Notes under the pieces: generated by a model
The model's input: only the letters and a program-made list of their open reading frames with translations
Told to the model about the DNA's origin: nothing
Database searches by the model: none
Program-made: the position numbers and the translations under genes
Shown: positions 47,506 to 56,234 of the stretch, in pieces
Position numbering within the stretch: position 1 is the first letter of the stretch
How the letters are laid out: each line of letters starts with the position of its first letter
NCBI RefSeq assembly: GCF_004099695.1
Contig: NZ_SCHL01000011.1
Span: 23,507-87,506, forward strand
DNA length: 64,000 bases
Origin: Methanosarcina sp. MSH10X1
Lineage (GTDB): Archaea; Halobacteriota; Methanosarcinia; Methanosarcinales; Methanosarcinaceae
Direction: 5' to 3'

Positions 47506-48638
47506 GTTCCCTCCTCCAGTACAGCTCTTCTAAAATCGGAAAGGATGGAAAAATAATTTACAGCCCTTTCATATCCCTCCCTGACATTCCCGGGGTTCAT
47601 TGAAAAAAATATTTCACTTTGCTGGAGGTAACCGTATACCTCTTTAAGCTTCCGATAATCCTTTTTCTCTTTAAGCTCTGAGAGCTCTTCTCCAATCCTT
47701 ACCAGCTCTCGCAGGTAAAGCTGCTGAGCATGGTTCCCTACTGCATTATACATTCCATAACGGATTGTCTGCTCGGTACCTAGCGTAGGAAGTTTCAGGG
47801 GTTCGAATTTCTTCACAGCCTCAACCGGTGTGAGCATCTCAATGCCCCTGACTTCAAGTATTTCCGGAAACGTCCGGATAAAATCAGCTATCATACTCTT
47901 ATTTCTGTAATGGAGACAGAGATTTTCATAATTAAAATAAAGTGTCAGGACATCACCTTCCATACTGGCAATCCAGTCTGCAAACTTTTCCGGAATAAGA
48001 GGATAGCCCTGCCAGTTCTTTTCCGAAAAACGCAGCTCAAGATCTTCACTGAGGTTTATATGCCTTAGCAGAGTAGGGAGATGATTCTCAAAAACATGTA
48101 CAGGCTCGTATCCATTCATAAGGTTTCTGGACCCCTCGGCGATAAGGCACTTAAAACCCAGGTCGGTAAGAATTTCCCCTACCCTTTCAGTATACAGAAG
48201 CTCTGTATTTACGAATGTTTCAGGGGTGATCCTGAACAACTCCCTAAACATCTCTCTGTACATCAGTATCTCTTCCTTAAACCAGGAAAGATCAGGATAT
48301 AGCGAACTCAGGGAATGATAATTGCAGCTTCCTGTAAATTCCACGCTCCCGGTTTCTCCAAGCTCGCAGAATGATTCAAGAAGTTCGGGGTCCCATCGAC
48401 ACTGTTCAAGGAAAGGCCCGGATAGATCAAAGGAGTATCTTCCTCCCCTTTCCACGGATTCCAGAATCAGGTCATTAAGGCGTAAAAATTGCCGGCTTGT
48501 TTTTAAAAATTTTGAAAAAATATTATTCCGGTCAAAATACCGGTCCATTTCAGGCATCCCTGAAAAACCCTCTACAGGCCAGTACCACTTGGGACTGTAA
48601 GGCAGATGCACTCCCATACAGATGCATACAGCTTTCAT
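47502..48638 (-). CDS. GH57-like protein, probably inactive paralogue
   Basis: A 378-residue homologue of the neighbouring GH57 gene and first gene of the operon. Aligned motif by motif: HQP becomes HLP (His11 kept, Gln12 to Leu). The nucleophile Glu146 is kept in TFVNTELLY. The acid/base Asp is replaced by Asn236 in YFNYENLCLH (intact copy FMDYETFGEH). Without the Asp, normal hydrolysis is unlikely, so it may be a glucan-binding subunit of the active copy or have a changed reaction. No ribosome-binding site is clear before its ATG. Confidence 0.85.
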   Translation of the reverse strand: MKAVCICMGVHLPYSPKWYWPVEGFSGMPEMDRYFDRNNIFSKFLKTSRQFLRLNDLILESVERGGRYSFDLSGPFLEQCRWDPELLESFCELGETGSVEFTGSCNYHSLSSLYPDLSWFKEEILMYREMFRELFRITPETFVNTELLYTERVGEILTDLGFKCLIAEGSRNLMNGYEPVHVFENHLPTLLRHINLSEDLELRFSEKNWQGYPLIPEKFADWIASMEGDVLTLYFNYENLCLHYRNKSMIADFIRTFPEILEVRGIEMLTPVEAVKKFEPLKLPTLGTEQTIRYGMYNAVGNHAQQLYLRELVRIGEELSELKEKKDYRKLKEVYGYLQQSEIFFSMNPGNVREGYERAVNYFSILSDFRRAVLEEGT

Positions 48639-48894
48639 AACAAAGTAATCTAGTGCGGAAACCTACTAAAAACTATTGTTTATCTAGCTTAACTCAAAAT
48701 TATTTTCTAGTTAAACCTGGAATTCCCAGGGATTAGAAAAAACTAAAGATGGAATGATTCAGGGGTTAAAAAGATCAGTTTAGATTAAAGACAGCTTAAA
48801 AGATAAGATGGGATCCCACTTAAATTGGAAGCAAAGAAGATCTTGTTCCCAAAACAAGACCTGCGCGGAAAAGCCGCAGCCCTGTAAGTTAGCC

Positions 48895-49175
48895 CTCTTG
48901 AGCGCAACCGCTGCGCCACAACCGTTGCGCCGGTTGATCACGCCGTCAAGCCATTTTCGATAAAGCATGCGTTTTTGATCAAACTTTTTTTGAAAAAGTT
49001 TTCGCTCAAGCCTTTTTGCAAAAGGCTTGCGTTGCGCCGGTTTATCACGCTGATAGTGACGTTTTCGATAAAGCATGGTTTTTGATAAAACTTTTTTTGA
49101 AAAAGTTTTCGCTCAAGCCTTTTTAGAAAAGGCTTGCGATCAAGCTATTTTTTGAAAAGGCTTGCGGTCAAGAAT
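48895..49175 (-). repeat. hairpin-repeat block (dispersed family, copy 4)
   Basis: Inverted relative to the 23 kb array. The phrase GATAAAGCATG, then the AAACTTTTTTTGAAAAAGTTT hairpin, TTCGCTCAAGCC, and AAGCCTTTTT...AAAAGGCTTG appear twice. ACCGTTGCGCCGGTTGATCA and TTGCGCCGGTTTATCACGC blocks lie before each. It lies between purL (3' end) and the glycan operon (5' end), both on the minus strand. A readthrough peptide frame exists but looks non-coding. Confidence 0.85.
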
Positions 49176-49221
49176 TTTTTCGTAAAAGGGCTCCGTGCTC
49201 CCGAAGCGGAATTCGGGAGGT

Positions 49222-51369
49222 TCAGCCCATCATAAATCTTGTAAGGCTGCCATATGCATCGGAAATTTCTTTAAGAGAGAGGGAAATTCCGAAATCTTTT
49301 CCTCTAATCTCAAGTGAGCTACCTCCGACCTTGCCGATTATGAGATGGGGCACATCTTTAAGGATTTCCAGTACAGCATCAGGCTCGGCTGTAGCAAGCA
49401 GAGCTCTTGCAGGGGCTTCTGAGAATAACAGTTCATCAGCTGTTATTTCTGCAACCTCAGTAAGGTCTATCTCTGCACCGGTATTTCTGCACATCCTTGC
49501 AAGCCCTGCAGCAATCCCTCCAAGGGAAAGGTCATGCGCCGAACGGAGTTTTCCGCTCCTTGAAGCTTCGATTAAAGCTTTTAGTATTTCGGGAGCATTC
49601 TCAGGGACAGGAGGAACTTTTCCGGCATTCTGGGCTCCGAAAGAGGCATAGTATTCAGAACCCCCCATATCCGCAGTCGTTTCTCCTACCAGGATAATCG
49701 TGTCTCCGGATTCTGCAAAAAAGCCCGAAGGCAGGGGGGTTTCCAGGTCGACTTTCCCTATCATTCCAATCGAGGGGGTTGGAAGAATTGAAGTTCTGAA
49801 TTCATCACTTTCATTATAAAGAGAAACGTTTCCTCCCACGACCGGGATTGAGAGCTCCCTGGCACCGTCTCCAAGCCCGAGTACGGCATTTTTAAATTGC
49901 CAGTAAATTTCCGGGCGGTCGGGGTTTCCGAAGTTCAGGCAATTTACAATGGCAAGAGCTTCTGCACCTTTTACTGCCAGGTTCATGGCATTTTCTATTA
50001 TTGCTGTCCTTCCCCCATTGTAGGGGTCAAGGAGGGTGGCTCTCGGCTGGCAGCCGCAGGAAAGTGCAATTCCTTTTTTATCGGTAATCCTGAGCACACC
50101 GGAATCTTCTCCGGGTTTGGCAATCGTTCTCAACTGGACTTCATGGTCATACTGCCTGTAAATCCATTCCTTTGAGGCGATATTATAGGAAGACAGGACT
50201 TTCAGGAAAGCTGCTTTCAGGTCTTTCGGAGTTTCAGGCGCTTTACTCTTCTCAACCTGGGAAATAGGAATTACTGAGGGTTTCTCACAGGTCGGAGCGC
50301 CGCCTGTCAGTAAAGCTATTGGTATATCAGCAACAATTTCCCCTTTGAACTCAACGGTATAGTTTGGTTCCTCTGTCAGATATCCTACTACAGCCCCGTT
50401 AAGGTCATACTTTGTTACCAGGGCAAGTATTGCATCGACATCTTCAGGAGCTACTTCAAAGAGCATGCGCTCCTGGGATTCCGCAAGCAGGATTTCATAC
50501 GCGTTCATACTGGGTTCGCGCTGGGGTACGGCATCTGTAATTATCCGGGCTCCGAGTCCTCCCTTTGCAGCCAGTTCCGAGCTCGCTCCCCCGAGGCCGG
50601 CAGCTCCGAGATCTTTGCAGGATTTTACATAGCCTTTTTCCATAGCTTCCAGAGTCATTTCAATTACAAGCTTCTCAGTGTATGGGTCTCCCACCTGGAC
50701 GCTTGGCCGGTCCTCGGCTTCGGCTGATTCGGAAAGATCCCTGGAGGCAAAGGAAGCTCCTCCAAGCCCATCTCTTCCTGTGCCTGAGCCTGCGAGCACG
50801 AGTTTATTTCCGGCTTTCTGGGAGCGTGCAGTTATAATCTCTTCTTCCTTACAGAGTCCTACTGCAACCACATTTACAAGAGGGTTTCCGCTGTATTTTT
50901 TGTCAAAGAAAGCCTCGCCATTGACTACAGGCACTCCTATACAGTTCCCATAACCTGCAATTCCTTTAATTATCTGCTCAAAAAGGAAAAGGTTTTTTGG
51001 AGTGTCCAGAGGCCCGAAATAGAGAGGGTCCATGAGAGCTATAGGGCGGGCTCCCATGGAGATAATATCTCTTACAATGCCTCCAACACCGGTAGCAGAC
51101 CCATTGTAGGGATCGACATATGAGGGGTGATTATGGCTTTCCATACCTATGGCAAGTACGTATCCATCGTCGAATCTAATAATTGCAGCATCGTCTCCCG
51201 GGCCGATAATTACGTTTTCGCCCGTAGTAGTAAAAGTTTTCAGGAGAGGAGCGCTTGAGCGGTAGGAGCAGTGTTCGCTCCACAGGTTTAAAAAGCAGCC
51301 CTGTTCTACCAGGGTGGGCTCTCGCCCGAGTTCTTTTTTAATGATCTTAAGATCTTCTTCAGGTAACAT
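49222..51369 (-). CDS. purL: phosphoribosylformylglycinamidine synthase subunit PurL
   Basis: ATP-dependent step four of purine synthesis. The small-PurL type, about 715 residues, works with PurS and PurQ encoded elsewhere. Motifs: [85 protein letters not shown] and [12 protein letters not shown] start at the ATG giving [15 protein letters not shown], which has GAGG seven bases upstream and matches the family N-terminus; the frame is open 53 codons further. About 450 bases upstream lies a palindrome-containing 44 bp direct repeat. Confidence 0.96.
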   Translation of the reverse strand: MLPEEDLKIIKKELGREPTLVEQGCFLNLWSEHCSYRSSAPLLKTFTTTGENVIIGPGDDAAIIRFDDGYVLAIGMESHNHPSYVDPYNGSATGVGGIVRDIISMGARPIALMDPLYFGPLDTPKNLFLFEQIIKGIAGYGNCIGVPVVNGEAFFDKKYSGNPLVNVVAVGLCKEEEIITARSQKAGNKLVLAGSGTGRDGLGGASFASRDLSESAEAEDRPSVQVGDPYTEKLVIEMTLEAMEKGYVKSCKDLGAAGLGGASSELAAKGGLGARIITDAVPQREPSMNAYEILLAESQERMLFEVAPEDVDAILALVTKYDLNGAVVGYLTEEPNYTVEFKGEIVADIPIALLTGGAPTCEKPSVIPISQVEKSKAPETPKDLKAAFLKVLSSYNIASKEWIYRQYDHEVQLRTIAKPGEDSGVLRITDKKGIALSCGCQPRATLLDPYNGGRTAIIENAMNLAVKGAEALAIVNCLNFGNPDRPEIYWQFKNAVLGLGDGARELSIPVVGGNVSLYNESDEFRTSILPTPSIGMIGKVDLETPLPSGFFAESGDTIILVGETTADMGGSEYYASFGAQNAGKVPPVPENAPEILKALIEASRSGKLRSAHDLSLGGIAAGLARMCRNTGAEIDLTEVAEITADELLFSEAPARALLATAEPDAVLEILKDVPHLIIGKVGGSSLEIRGKDFGISLSLKEISDAYGSLTRFMMG

Positions 51370-51886
51370 TGCCTTGCCTCTAATGCTTAATCCTTTTTTG
51401 GATACCGAAGCTTTGGTTTTTCTATAGTTTATTCCTTTAAATTCAGGATTTTCATTATTCGCATTAACAGTATATGCCGACATAAAGGGATAAGGATTAG
51501 ATAAATATTTCTGATCTCCCAATTGCATCTCCGGAAGACGGTGCCCTTTTCAACAGAGTTGCGCCTATGCAAACCTGAGTCCATCTCGGGAGAACTGTAC
51601 GAGCTGTGCCCTATAAATATGCAGTTCGATGTCTCAAATCCATAGTGGACTTCGAAGCTCCCGGTTTTTCAATAAAATCAAGCTAATGAAAATAAGCATT
51701 TAAGAATAATTCAGGACTTAAGACAGCTCTTTGCTAGCGTTATATGAATTTAAATACTCTTCCTCGCCTTGATAAATATTCTGAAAAGTTATCAAAGAAT
51801 AAAAACTGAGGCTGATTATGGGGGAGTAGTGGAAGTTAATAAGTAAAAGTAGTATTTAAAATAAAGAGAAAGGATAAATGAATATA

Positions 51887-51966
51887 TTACTTTTTAGTGG
51901 TTTACCTGATTAATCAGACTTTATAATTTATTACTTTTTAGTCATTGACCTGATTAATCAGACTTT
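51887..51966. repeat. 44 bp direct repeat with CTGATTAATCAG palindrome
   Basis: TTACTTTTTAGT followed by ACCTGATTAATCAGACTTT occurs at 51887-51922 and again at 51931-51966, exactly 44 bases apart. Each copy contains the perfect 12 bp palindrome CTGATTAATCAG. The repeats lie between the 3' end of a small HTH gene and the 5' end of purL (both minus strand). They could be paired protein-binding sites. The rest of the 51370-51983 gap shows no gene. Confidence 0.65.
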
Positions 51967-51983
51967 GTTAATAATTTAATTGA

Positions 51984-52232
51984 TTAGATTTGCTGGATCA
52001 TTTTTTCCACTTTTACTCCGGATTCGGTCAGGGAGTACACTTCTTCTTTTTTCGCGATTAACTCCCTCTGTTCAAGTTCTTCGAGAGTCTTTGCAACGGT
52101 GGGATGTGCGACTCTAAGGATTTTTGATACTCTTTTCCCTTCCATTTCTCCTTTCGAGGAAAGTAAGGAGAGTACTTTTTGTCTTATGTTGTTACCGTTT
52201 ACAAAACCTATTAAATCGTTCAATTCGTTCAT
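51984..52232 (-). CDS. small winged-helix DNA-binding protein
   Basis: An 82-residue protein from the ATG preceded by GGGGG at seven bases; longer in-frame starts exist but extend into AT-rich non-coding sequence. It is essentially one winged helix: NNIRQKVLSLLSSKGEMEGKRVSKILRVAHPTVAKTLEELEQRELIAKKEEVYSLTESGVKV, with a recognition helix around HPTVAKTLEEL and a wing at KKEEVYSLT. Its small size suggests a dimer. The nearby palindromic repeats downstream of it are possible targets, but this is only proximity. Confidence 0.75.
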   Translation of the reverse strand: MNELNDLIGFVNGNNIRQKVLSLLSSKGEMEGKRVSKILRVAHPTVAKTLEELEQRELIAKKEEVYSLTESGVKVEKMIQQI

Positions 52233-52794
52233 CAGAAGCCCCCGAATATGGATTCGTTTAGTCATTAATTTTATACTACTATATTTATATAATAGAAGTG
52301 CATATATTGTAATTCGCAGGTTATAGAAAGAGATTGGATTCAAGATATATTTAACTTCTTGCTGGGTAAGAGAAGTTTTTTCCGGCAAAGGCGGAGATTT
52401 GAGGCTTTTTTAGCCGTTTTGATTTTTTAACTTTTTCGGCTTTTCAGTTTTTTCGGCCCGGATCCGTCCTCAAAGTGTTAACCTCTGGAATTCTCTAAAA
52501 ACCTGTTTTCTCGTTTGCTGTGTGTATTTTAACCAGCAATTATATTATTAAATCTTACTCTATAAACGAACATAATATTGTATTATTATATAAAAAATTG
52601 AAAAATAATAAAGCTCTGGCTGGCATTTTATGCTTTCGGGAATTTCTGGTTATCTACTGAAATTCAGCATAAAGTGCCTGAAAAATACCATTAGGCTTTA
52701 ATACCATCATTGATAAGTACTTTATATCTATTCAGTTATTTTTAGATGTAACTTACATATACAATGATTACAAATTCGGAGGACATACCAACAA

Positions 52795-53103
52795 ATGAGC
52801 AGCGGAATGTGCCCAGTATGCGGGCTTCCAAAAGAACTTTGCATTTGCGAAGAGGTTGCAAAAGAGCAACAGAGAATTACTGTAAAAGTTAACAGAAGAA
52901 GATACGGAAAAGAAGTTACCGTTGTAGAAGGATTCGACGCAAGTGAAATTGATCTTCACGAACTGTCCACTTATCTTAAATCAAAGTTTGCATGCGGCGG
53001 TACGGTAAAAGGAAATACGGTGGAACTTCAGGGTAATCACCTGGCCCGCATGAAAGAAGTCCTCATGGAAAAGGGTTTTTCTGCTGAACAGATTAAAAAC
53101 TAA
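52795..53103 (+). CDS. translation initiation factor aIF1 (SUI1)
   Basis: A 102-residue start-codon-selection factor. It has a zinc-ribbon-like N-terminus ([15 protein letters not shown]) and then the SUI1 fold: [43 protein letters not shown] and [25 protein letters not shown] lies about 12 bases before the ATG. It is transcribed alone or together with the HTH gene 210 bases downstream. Confidence 0.95.
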   Translation: MSSGMCPVCGLPKELCICEEVAKEQQRITVKVNRRRYGKEVTVVEGFDASEIDLHELSTYLKSKFACGGTVKGNTVELQGNHLARMKEVLMEKGFSAEQIKN

Positions 53104-53314
53104 ACTCTGACCAGCTTCTAAGGATAAACCGGGCATGTGAAACTATAAATTTGCAGGTCCGGAATTAAATATATTTTTACGATTATCTTCGGTAGCATGC
53201 ATTTTCTATAACTGAGGGAGACATGCTCTACTCGAAAAATAAAAATATACGGATATAAAATGAGTTAAGAGAATATATCTCGTAATTTCCTGATTTATGC
53301 GGTGTCGGTCTCCC

Positions 53315-53680
53315 ATGAAAACAACATGCGAAATTATGGTACAGAAAGTCTTGCCCGCAATCCGGGCCGAGCTTTCCAGAACAATGATTTTTGAACATGG
53401 GTGCACGCAACAGGATGTAGCGGACATCCTGGAGCTCTCAAGGGCTGCGGTATCCCAATATGTGAGTGAGAAGCGCGGTGCTGAAGTTGGTTTTTCCGAG
53501 GAGACTCAAAATGAGATTCGCAAGTTTGCATCAGTGCTTCTAAATCGAAATCTATCCTCTAAGGAAAAGGCGAAAGGCATGTGCGGGGTTTGCAGTTTTG
53601 TTCAGAAATCCGGCTGGCTATACAGGAATGCTCCTGAGGCTAAACCCTGTATTATATGCGAGGATATGGATCTAAAGTGA
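53315..53680 (+). CDS. HTH protein with C-terminal Cys cluster (COG2522-like)
   Basis: A predicted transcription regulator of about 121 residues. The opening CEIMVQKVLPAIRAELSR is typical of the COG2522 archaeal family. The helix-turn-helix TQQDVADILELSRAAVSQYVSEKRG follows, and then a Cys-rich tail (CGVCSFVQKSGW..., CIICEDMD; two C-x2-C pairs) likely to bind metal. Start codons ATG 53297 and 53315 are both open with no clear ribosome-binding site; 53315 gives the family N-terminus. The stop overlaps the probable GTG start of the Nre gene (GTGA), tying this regulator to DNA repair. Confidence 0.82.
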   Translation: MKTTCEIMVQKVLPAIRAELSRTMIFEHGCTQQDVADILELSRAAVSQYVSEKRGAEVGFSEETQNEIRKFASVLLNRNLSSKEKAKGMCGVCSFVQKSGWLYRNAPEAKPCIICEDMDLK

Positions 53681-54903
53681 ATGGCACGCTATGTATTAAA
53701 TGCAAAGGAAAAGGACTCTGCGGGCGCCCCCGTTGCCCAATCCTTGAAAAATTCAAGACCTTACAATCGATTGCTCCTGTAATTTCAGGAAACTCGGTTT
53801 TTGGGGCATCTCCCCCAGCTATTTTTGTCGGAAGTTATGGTTACCCCAGGGTATCGGCAGGCCCGCTCATTCCTCCTCTGGCAAAAGAGAGTGAAGCCCC
53901 GGCTTTTGAGGAGCCTGCAGCATGGGCAAATATGCAAATTGAAGATATTATCTCCCTGCGTTCCCGCATGGTCAGGGCAAATACAAACTTCCATGTAAAA
54001 GATGCCCAGGGAAAAGAAAACCCTCTCCTTATAAAGGCTCAGGAACTTGCCCTCTCCAGAAAACCGGTTGATACCGAAGCCTGGTTTTTCAAAACCCCCA
54101 AACAGGAACTCAAGTTCGATGCCGTGCTCACGCCTATGGGGCCTTCAGGACTTGTAAAAAACTTTGAGCTTGCAGAAAACCCGAAAGTCCCTAAAAAAGT
54201 AGACTACCTTGCCTATGACACTGATGCCCTCGCAAAAGACGCTGTGCTTGAACTTTATAAAGGAGACATCCCGGCTGAACATATTACGCGCCTGCTATCC
54301 ATCGGCCTTCTCGGAAAAGCGCGAAAGATCGTGCCAACGCGCTGGTCAATTACAGCTGTGGATGATATGGCAGGAAAAGAATTTGCAGACCGTATAAAGG
54401 ATTTTCCCTGGGTTTCAGAGATCCAGCTATTTAGCGGAACCCATTTTGGGAACCATTTTGAAGTCCTTATCCTTCCACGGGCTTACTCCTTCGAACTTAT
54501 TGAAACCTGGCTCCCAAAAACAGTCTGGTCTGGAGAGTCGAGCTGGATTGCGGAAGACAGTGAAGGTTACGAGGGAAAAAAAGGATATTCTACCCTGGCT
54601 GGAGGTTATTATGCTGCAAGGCTTCCTGTACTTGAATATCTTACGGAAATCAAAAGGCAGGCTTCGGTTTTCGTGCTCCGGGAAATAACTCCGGACTACT
54701 GGGCTCCCCTGGGAGTCTGGGTTGTCAGGGAGGGCATGAGGAAAGCTATGCAGAACCCTCCTAAAAAATTCGATTCTCTCGAAGCTGCAGTTTCAGATCT
54801 TGCGGGCAGGGTACGCACACCAGAAGCCGAATGGATACAGCAGGCAAAGCTGCTTTCAGACTTCCGTTTTCAAACAACGCTGGACTTCTTCTTTAGATCA
54901 TAG
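53677..54903 (+). CDS. Nre-family DNA repair protein with PCNA-interaction box
   Basis: Archaeal repair protein (DUF650/DUF651, NreA/NreB type) of about 408 residues. N-terminal zinc-finger-like CIKCKGKGLCGRPRCP is followed by FVGSYGYPRVSAGPL and ISLRSRMVRAN, all Nre hallmarks, and the C-terminus is QTTLDFFF, a PCNA-interaction box. Nre proteins contribute to DNA-damage resistance through the clamp; the biochemical activity is not established. I start at the GTG that overlaps the previous stop (GTGA); an ATG seven codons earlier is also open. Cotranscription with the HTH gene suggests coregulation. Confidence 0.9.
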   Translation: MNGTLCIKCKGKGLCGRPRCPILEKFKTLQSIAPVISGNSVFGASPPAIFVGSYGYPRVSAGPLIPPLAKESEAPAFEEPAAWANMQIEDIISLRSRMVRANTNFHVKDAQGKENPLLIKAQELALSRKPVDTEAWFFKTPKQELKFDAVLTPMGPSGLVKNFELAENPKVPKKVDYLAYDTDALAKDAVLELYKGDIPAEHITRLLSIGLLGKARKIVPTRWSITAVDDMAGKEFADRIKDFPWVSEIQLFSGTHFGNHFEVLILPRAYSFELIETWLPKTVWSGESSWIAEDSEGYEGKKGYSTLAGGYYAARLPVLEYLTEIKRQASVFVLREITPDYWAPLGVWVVREGMRKAMQNPPKKFDSLEAAVSDLAGRVRTPEAEWIQQAKLLSDFRFQTTLDFFFRS

Positions 54904-54980
54904 TAATAAATACAGAAATCGGTGCAGGTGTAACACCAGTAAGGGTAACTGTTTACTACGATGTAAAAAGGAAAACAGGC

Positions 54981-55031
54981 AGGCAGGAAAATTTTGAGGC
55001 CTTTTATCGGGCTTATTCAAGCTCCCTGCCT
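54981..55031. terminator. bidirectional hairpin between nre and purC
   Basis: AGGCAGG (54981-54987) pairs perfectly with CCTGCCT (55025-55031) across a 37 base loop, between two convergent genes. Confidence 0.45.
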
Positions 55032-55040
55032 TTCTCAGGT

Positions 55041-55754
55041 TTATTCAAAGATCTCAGGCACTATCCGCCGGGCAACTTCTTCGTAGGCTTTGGAAATGTC
55101 GCCTTTGTCAAACCTGAAGACGTCTTTATCCATGGATTGTCCTGTGTTCTTGTCCCAGAACCGGCAGGTGTCGCAGGAAATCTCATCTGCAAGGATAATC
55201 TCTCCGCCTCTTCTTCCGAATTCCAGCTTGAAATCCGGAAGCAGGATGCCTTTCTCGTCCAGATAGGGTACAAGCAGTTTATTGATTTTCAGAGCGAGTT
55301 CTCGGAGTGTGGCAAGTTCCTCCTCTGTTGCCAGTCCAAGCGCGAGCGCAATGTCGTCATTCAGCATGGGATCCCCATATTCGTCGCTCTTGAAGTCAAA
55401 AACAATCACCGGTGACTTGAAAACAGTGCCTTCTTTCAAGGGATATTTCTTTGTAATCGAGCCTGCGGCAATATTCCTGACAATGACTTCAATTTTTATG
55501 ATATCGACTTTCTTCACAAGCATATCAATATCAGAAAGCATTTCGACAAAATGAGTCTTTATTCCCTCTGCTTCAAGCATCTCAAAGAGCTTTTTTGAGA
55601 TCTGGGCGTTGTAATACCCTTTCTTTTCCATTTCCCCTTTTTTCTCGCCGTTAAACGCAGTCAGACTGTTTCGGAATTCGGCAATAAAGGTGTCAGGATC
55701 ATCCGTCTTATAAATAGTTTTTGCTTTCCCTGAATAGAGCTGTTCTCTTGTCAT
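55041..55754 (-). CDS. purC: SAICAR synthetase PurC
   Basis: Joins aspartate to CAIR in purine synthesis. The 237-residue protein has the family motifs [43 protein letters not shown] and KRYPLKEGT-type ([11 protein letters not shown]), then [27 protein letters not shown] and [17 protein letters not shown] lies before the ATG. It converges on the Nre gene and is divergent from the AAA gene. Together with PurH and PurL, three purine genes are present but unlinked. Confidence 0.95.
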   Translation of the reverse strand: MTREQLYSGKAKTIYKTDDPDTFIAEFRNSLTAFNGEKKGEMEKKGYYNAQISKKLFEMLEAEGIKTHFVEMLSDIDMLVKKVDIIKIEVIVRNIAAGSITKKYPLKEGTVFKSPVIVFDFKSDEYGDPMLNDDIALALGLATEEELATLRELALKINKLLVPYLDEKGILLPDFKLEFGRRGGEIILADEISCDTCRFWDKNTGQSMDKDVFRFDKGDISKAYEEVARRIVPEIFE

Positions 55755-56234
55755 GCAATGGTCCTCTCTAGGGATAATTCTGGATTTCCTTAGATAGAGA
55801 GATCTGAGGAATGATAGTTTTAATATACTAGTTCTGATAATGAATGAGTTTTGATAATGCCGTGGTATTCCAGAAATAACTATATTGGATCGAATCCTCT
55901 CTAAAACGCGAGTATTCTCACGGAGATTATTCGATTATTTCCAGAATTCATGATCACTCTCCGAAAGTGGGACATTTTCCGGACGCGGCAAAAGCTTTTT
56001 CCAAAAATATGCCTTGATTCTCGAAAGAGATAGAGTAGATGATAATGTCTTCTGCTAGATAAAGTTATCATCTCCAGCCGGTCTTTCCTTTTACTGCCGA
56101 CTGCTTAGTAAATTTTATCACCGAAGAAACTCAATTATTAGGTTTAGCAACTTAAAAAAAGACTTAAGAACTTACCGCATTTGAGTGCCCAACACTTGAT
56201 AGTGGATTAGTCCAAGCACGCAACAGGTAAAAAC
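55755..56234. other. divergent intergenic region purC / AAA ATPase
   Basis: About 480 AT-rich bases with no gene. Both promoters should be here. I see no clear operator or hairpin. Confidence 0.4.

Noticed and set aside
54904..55040. Open continuation after the Nre gene
   Set aside because: There is no start codon, and it runs into the antisense of purC.
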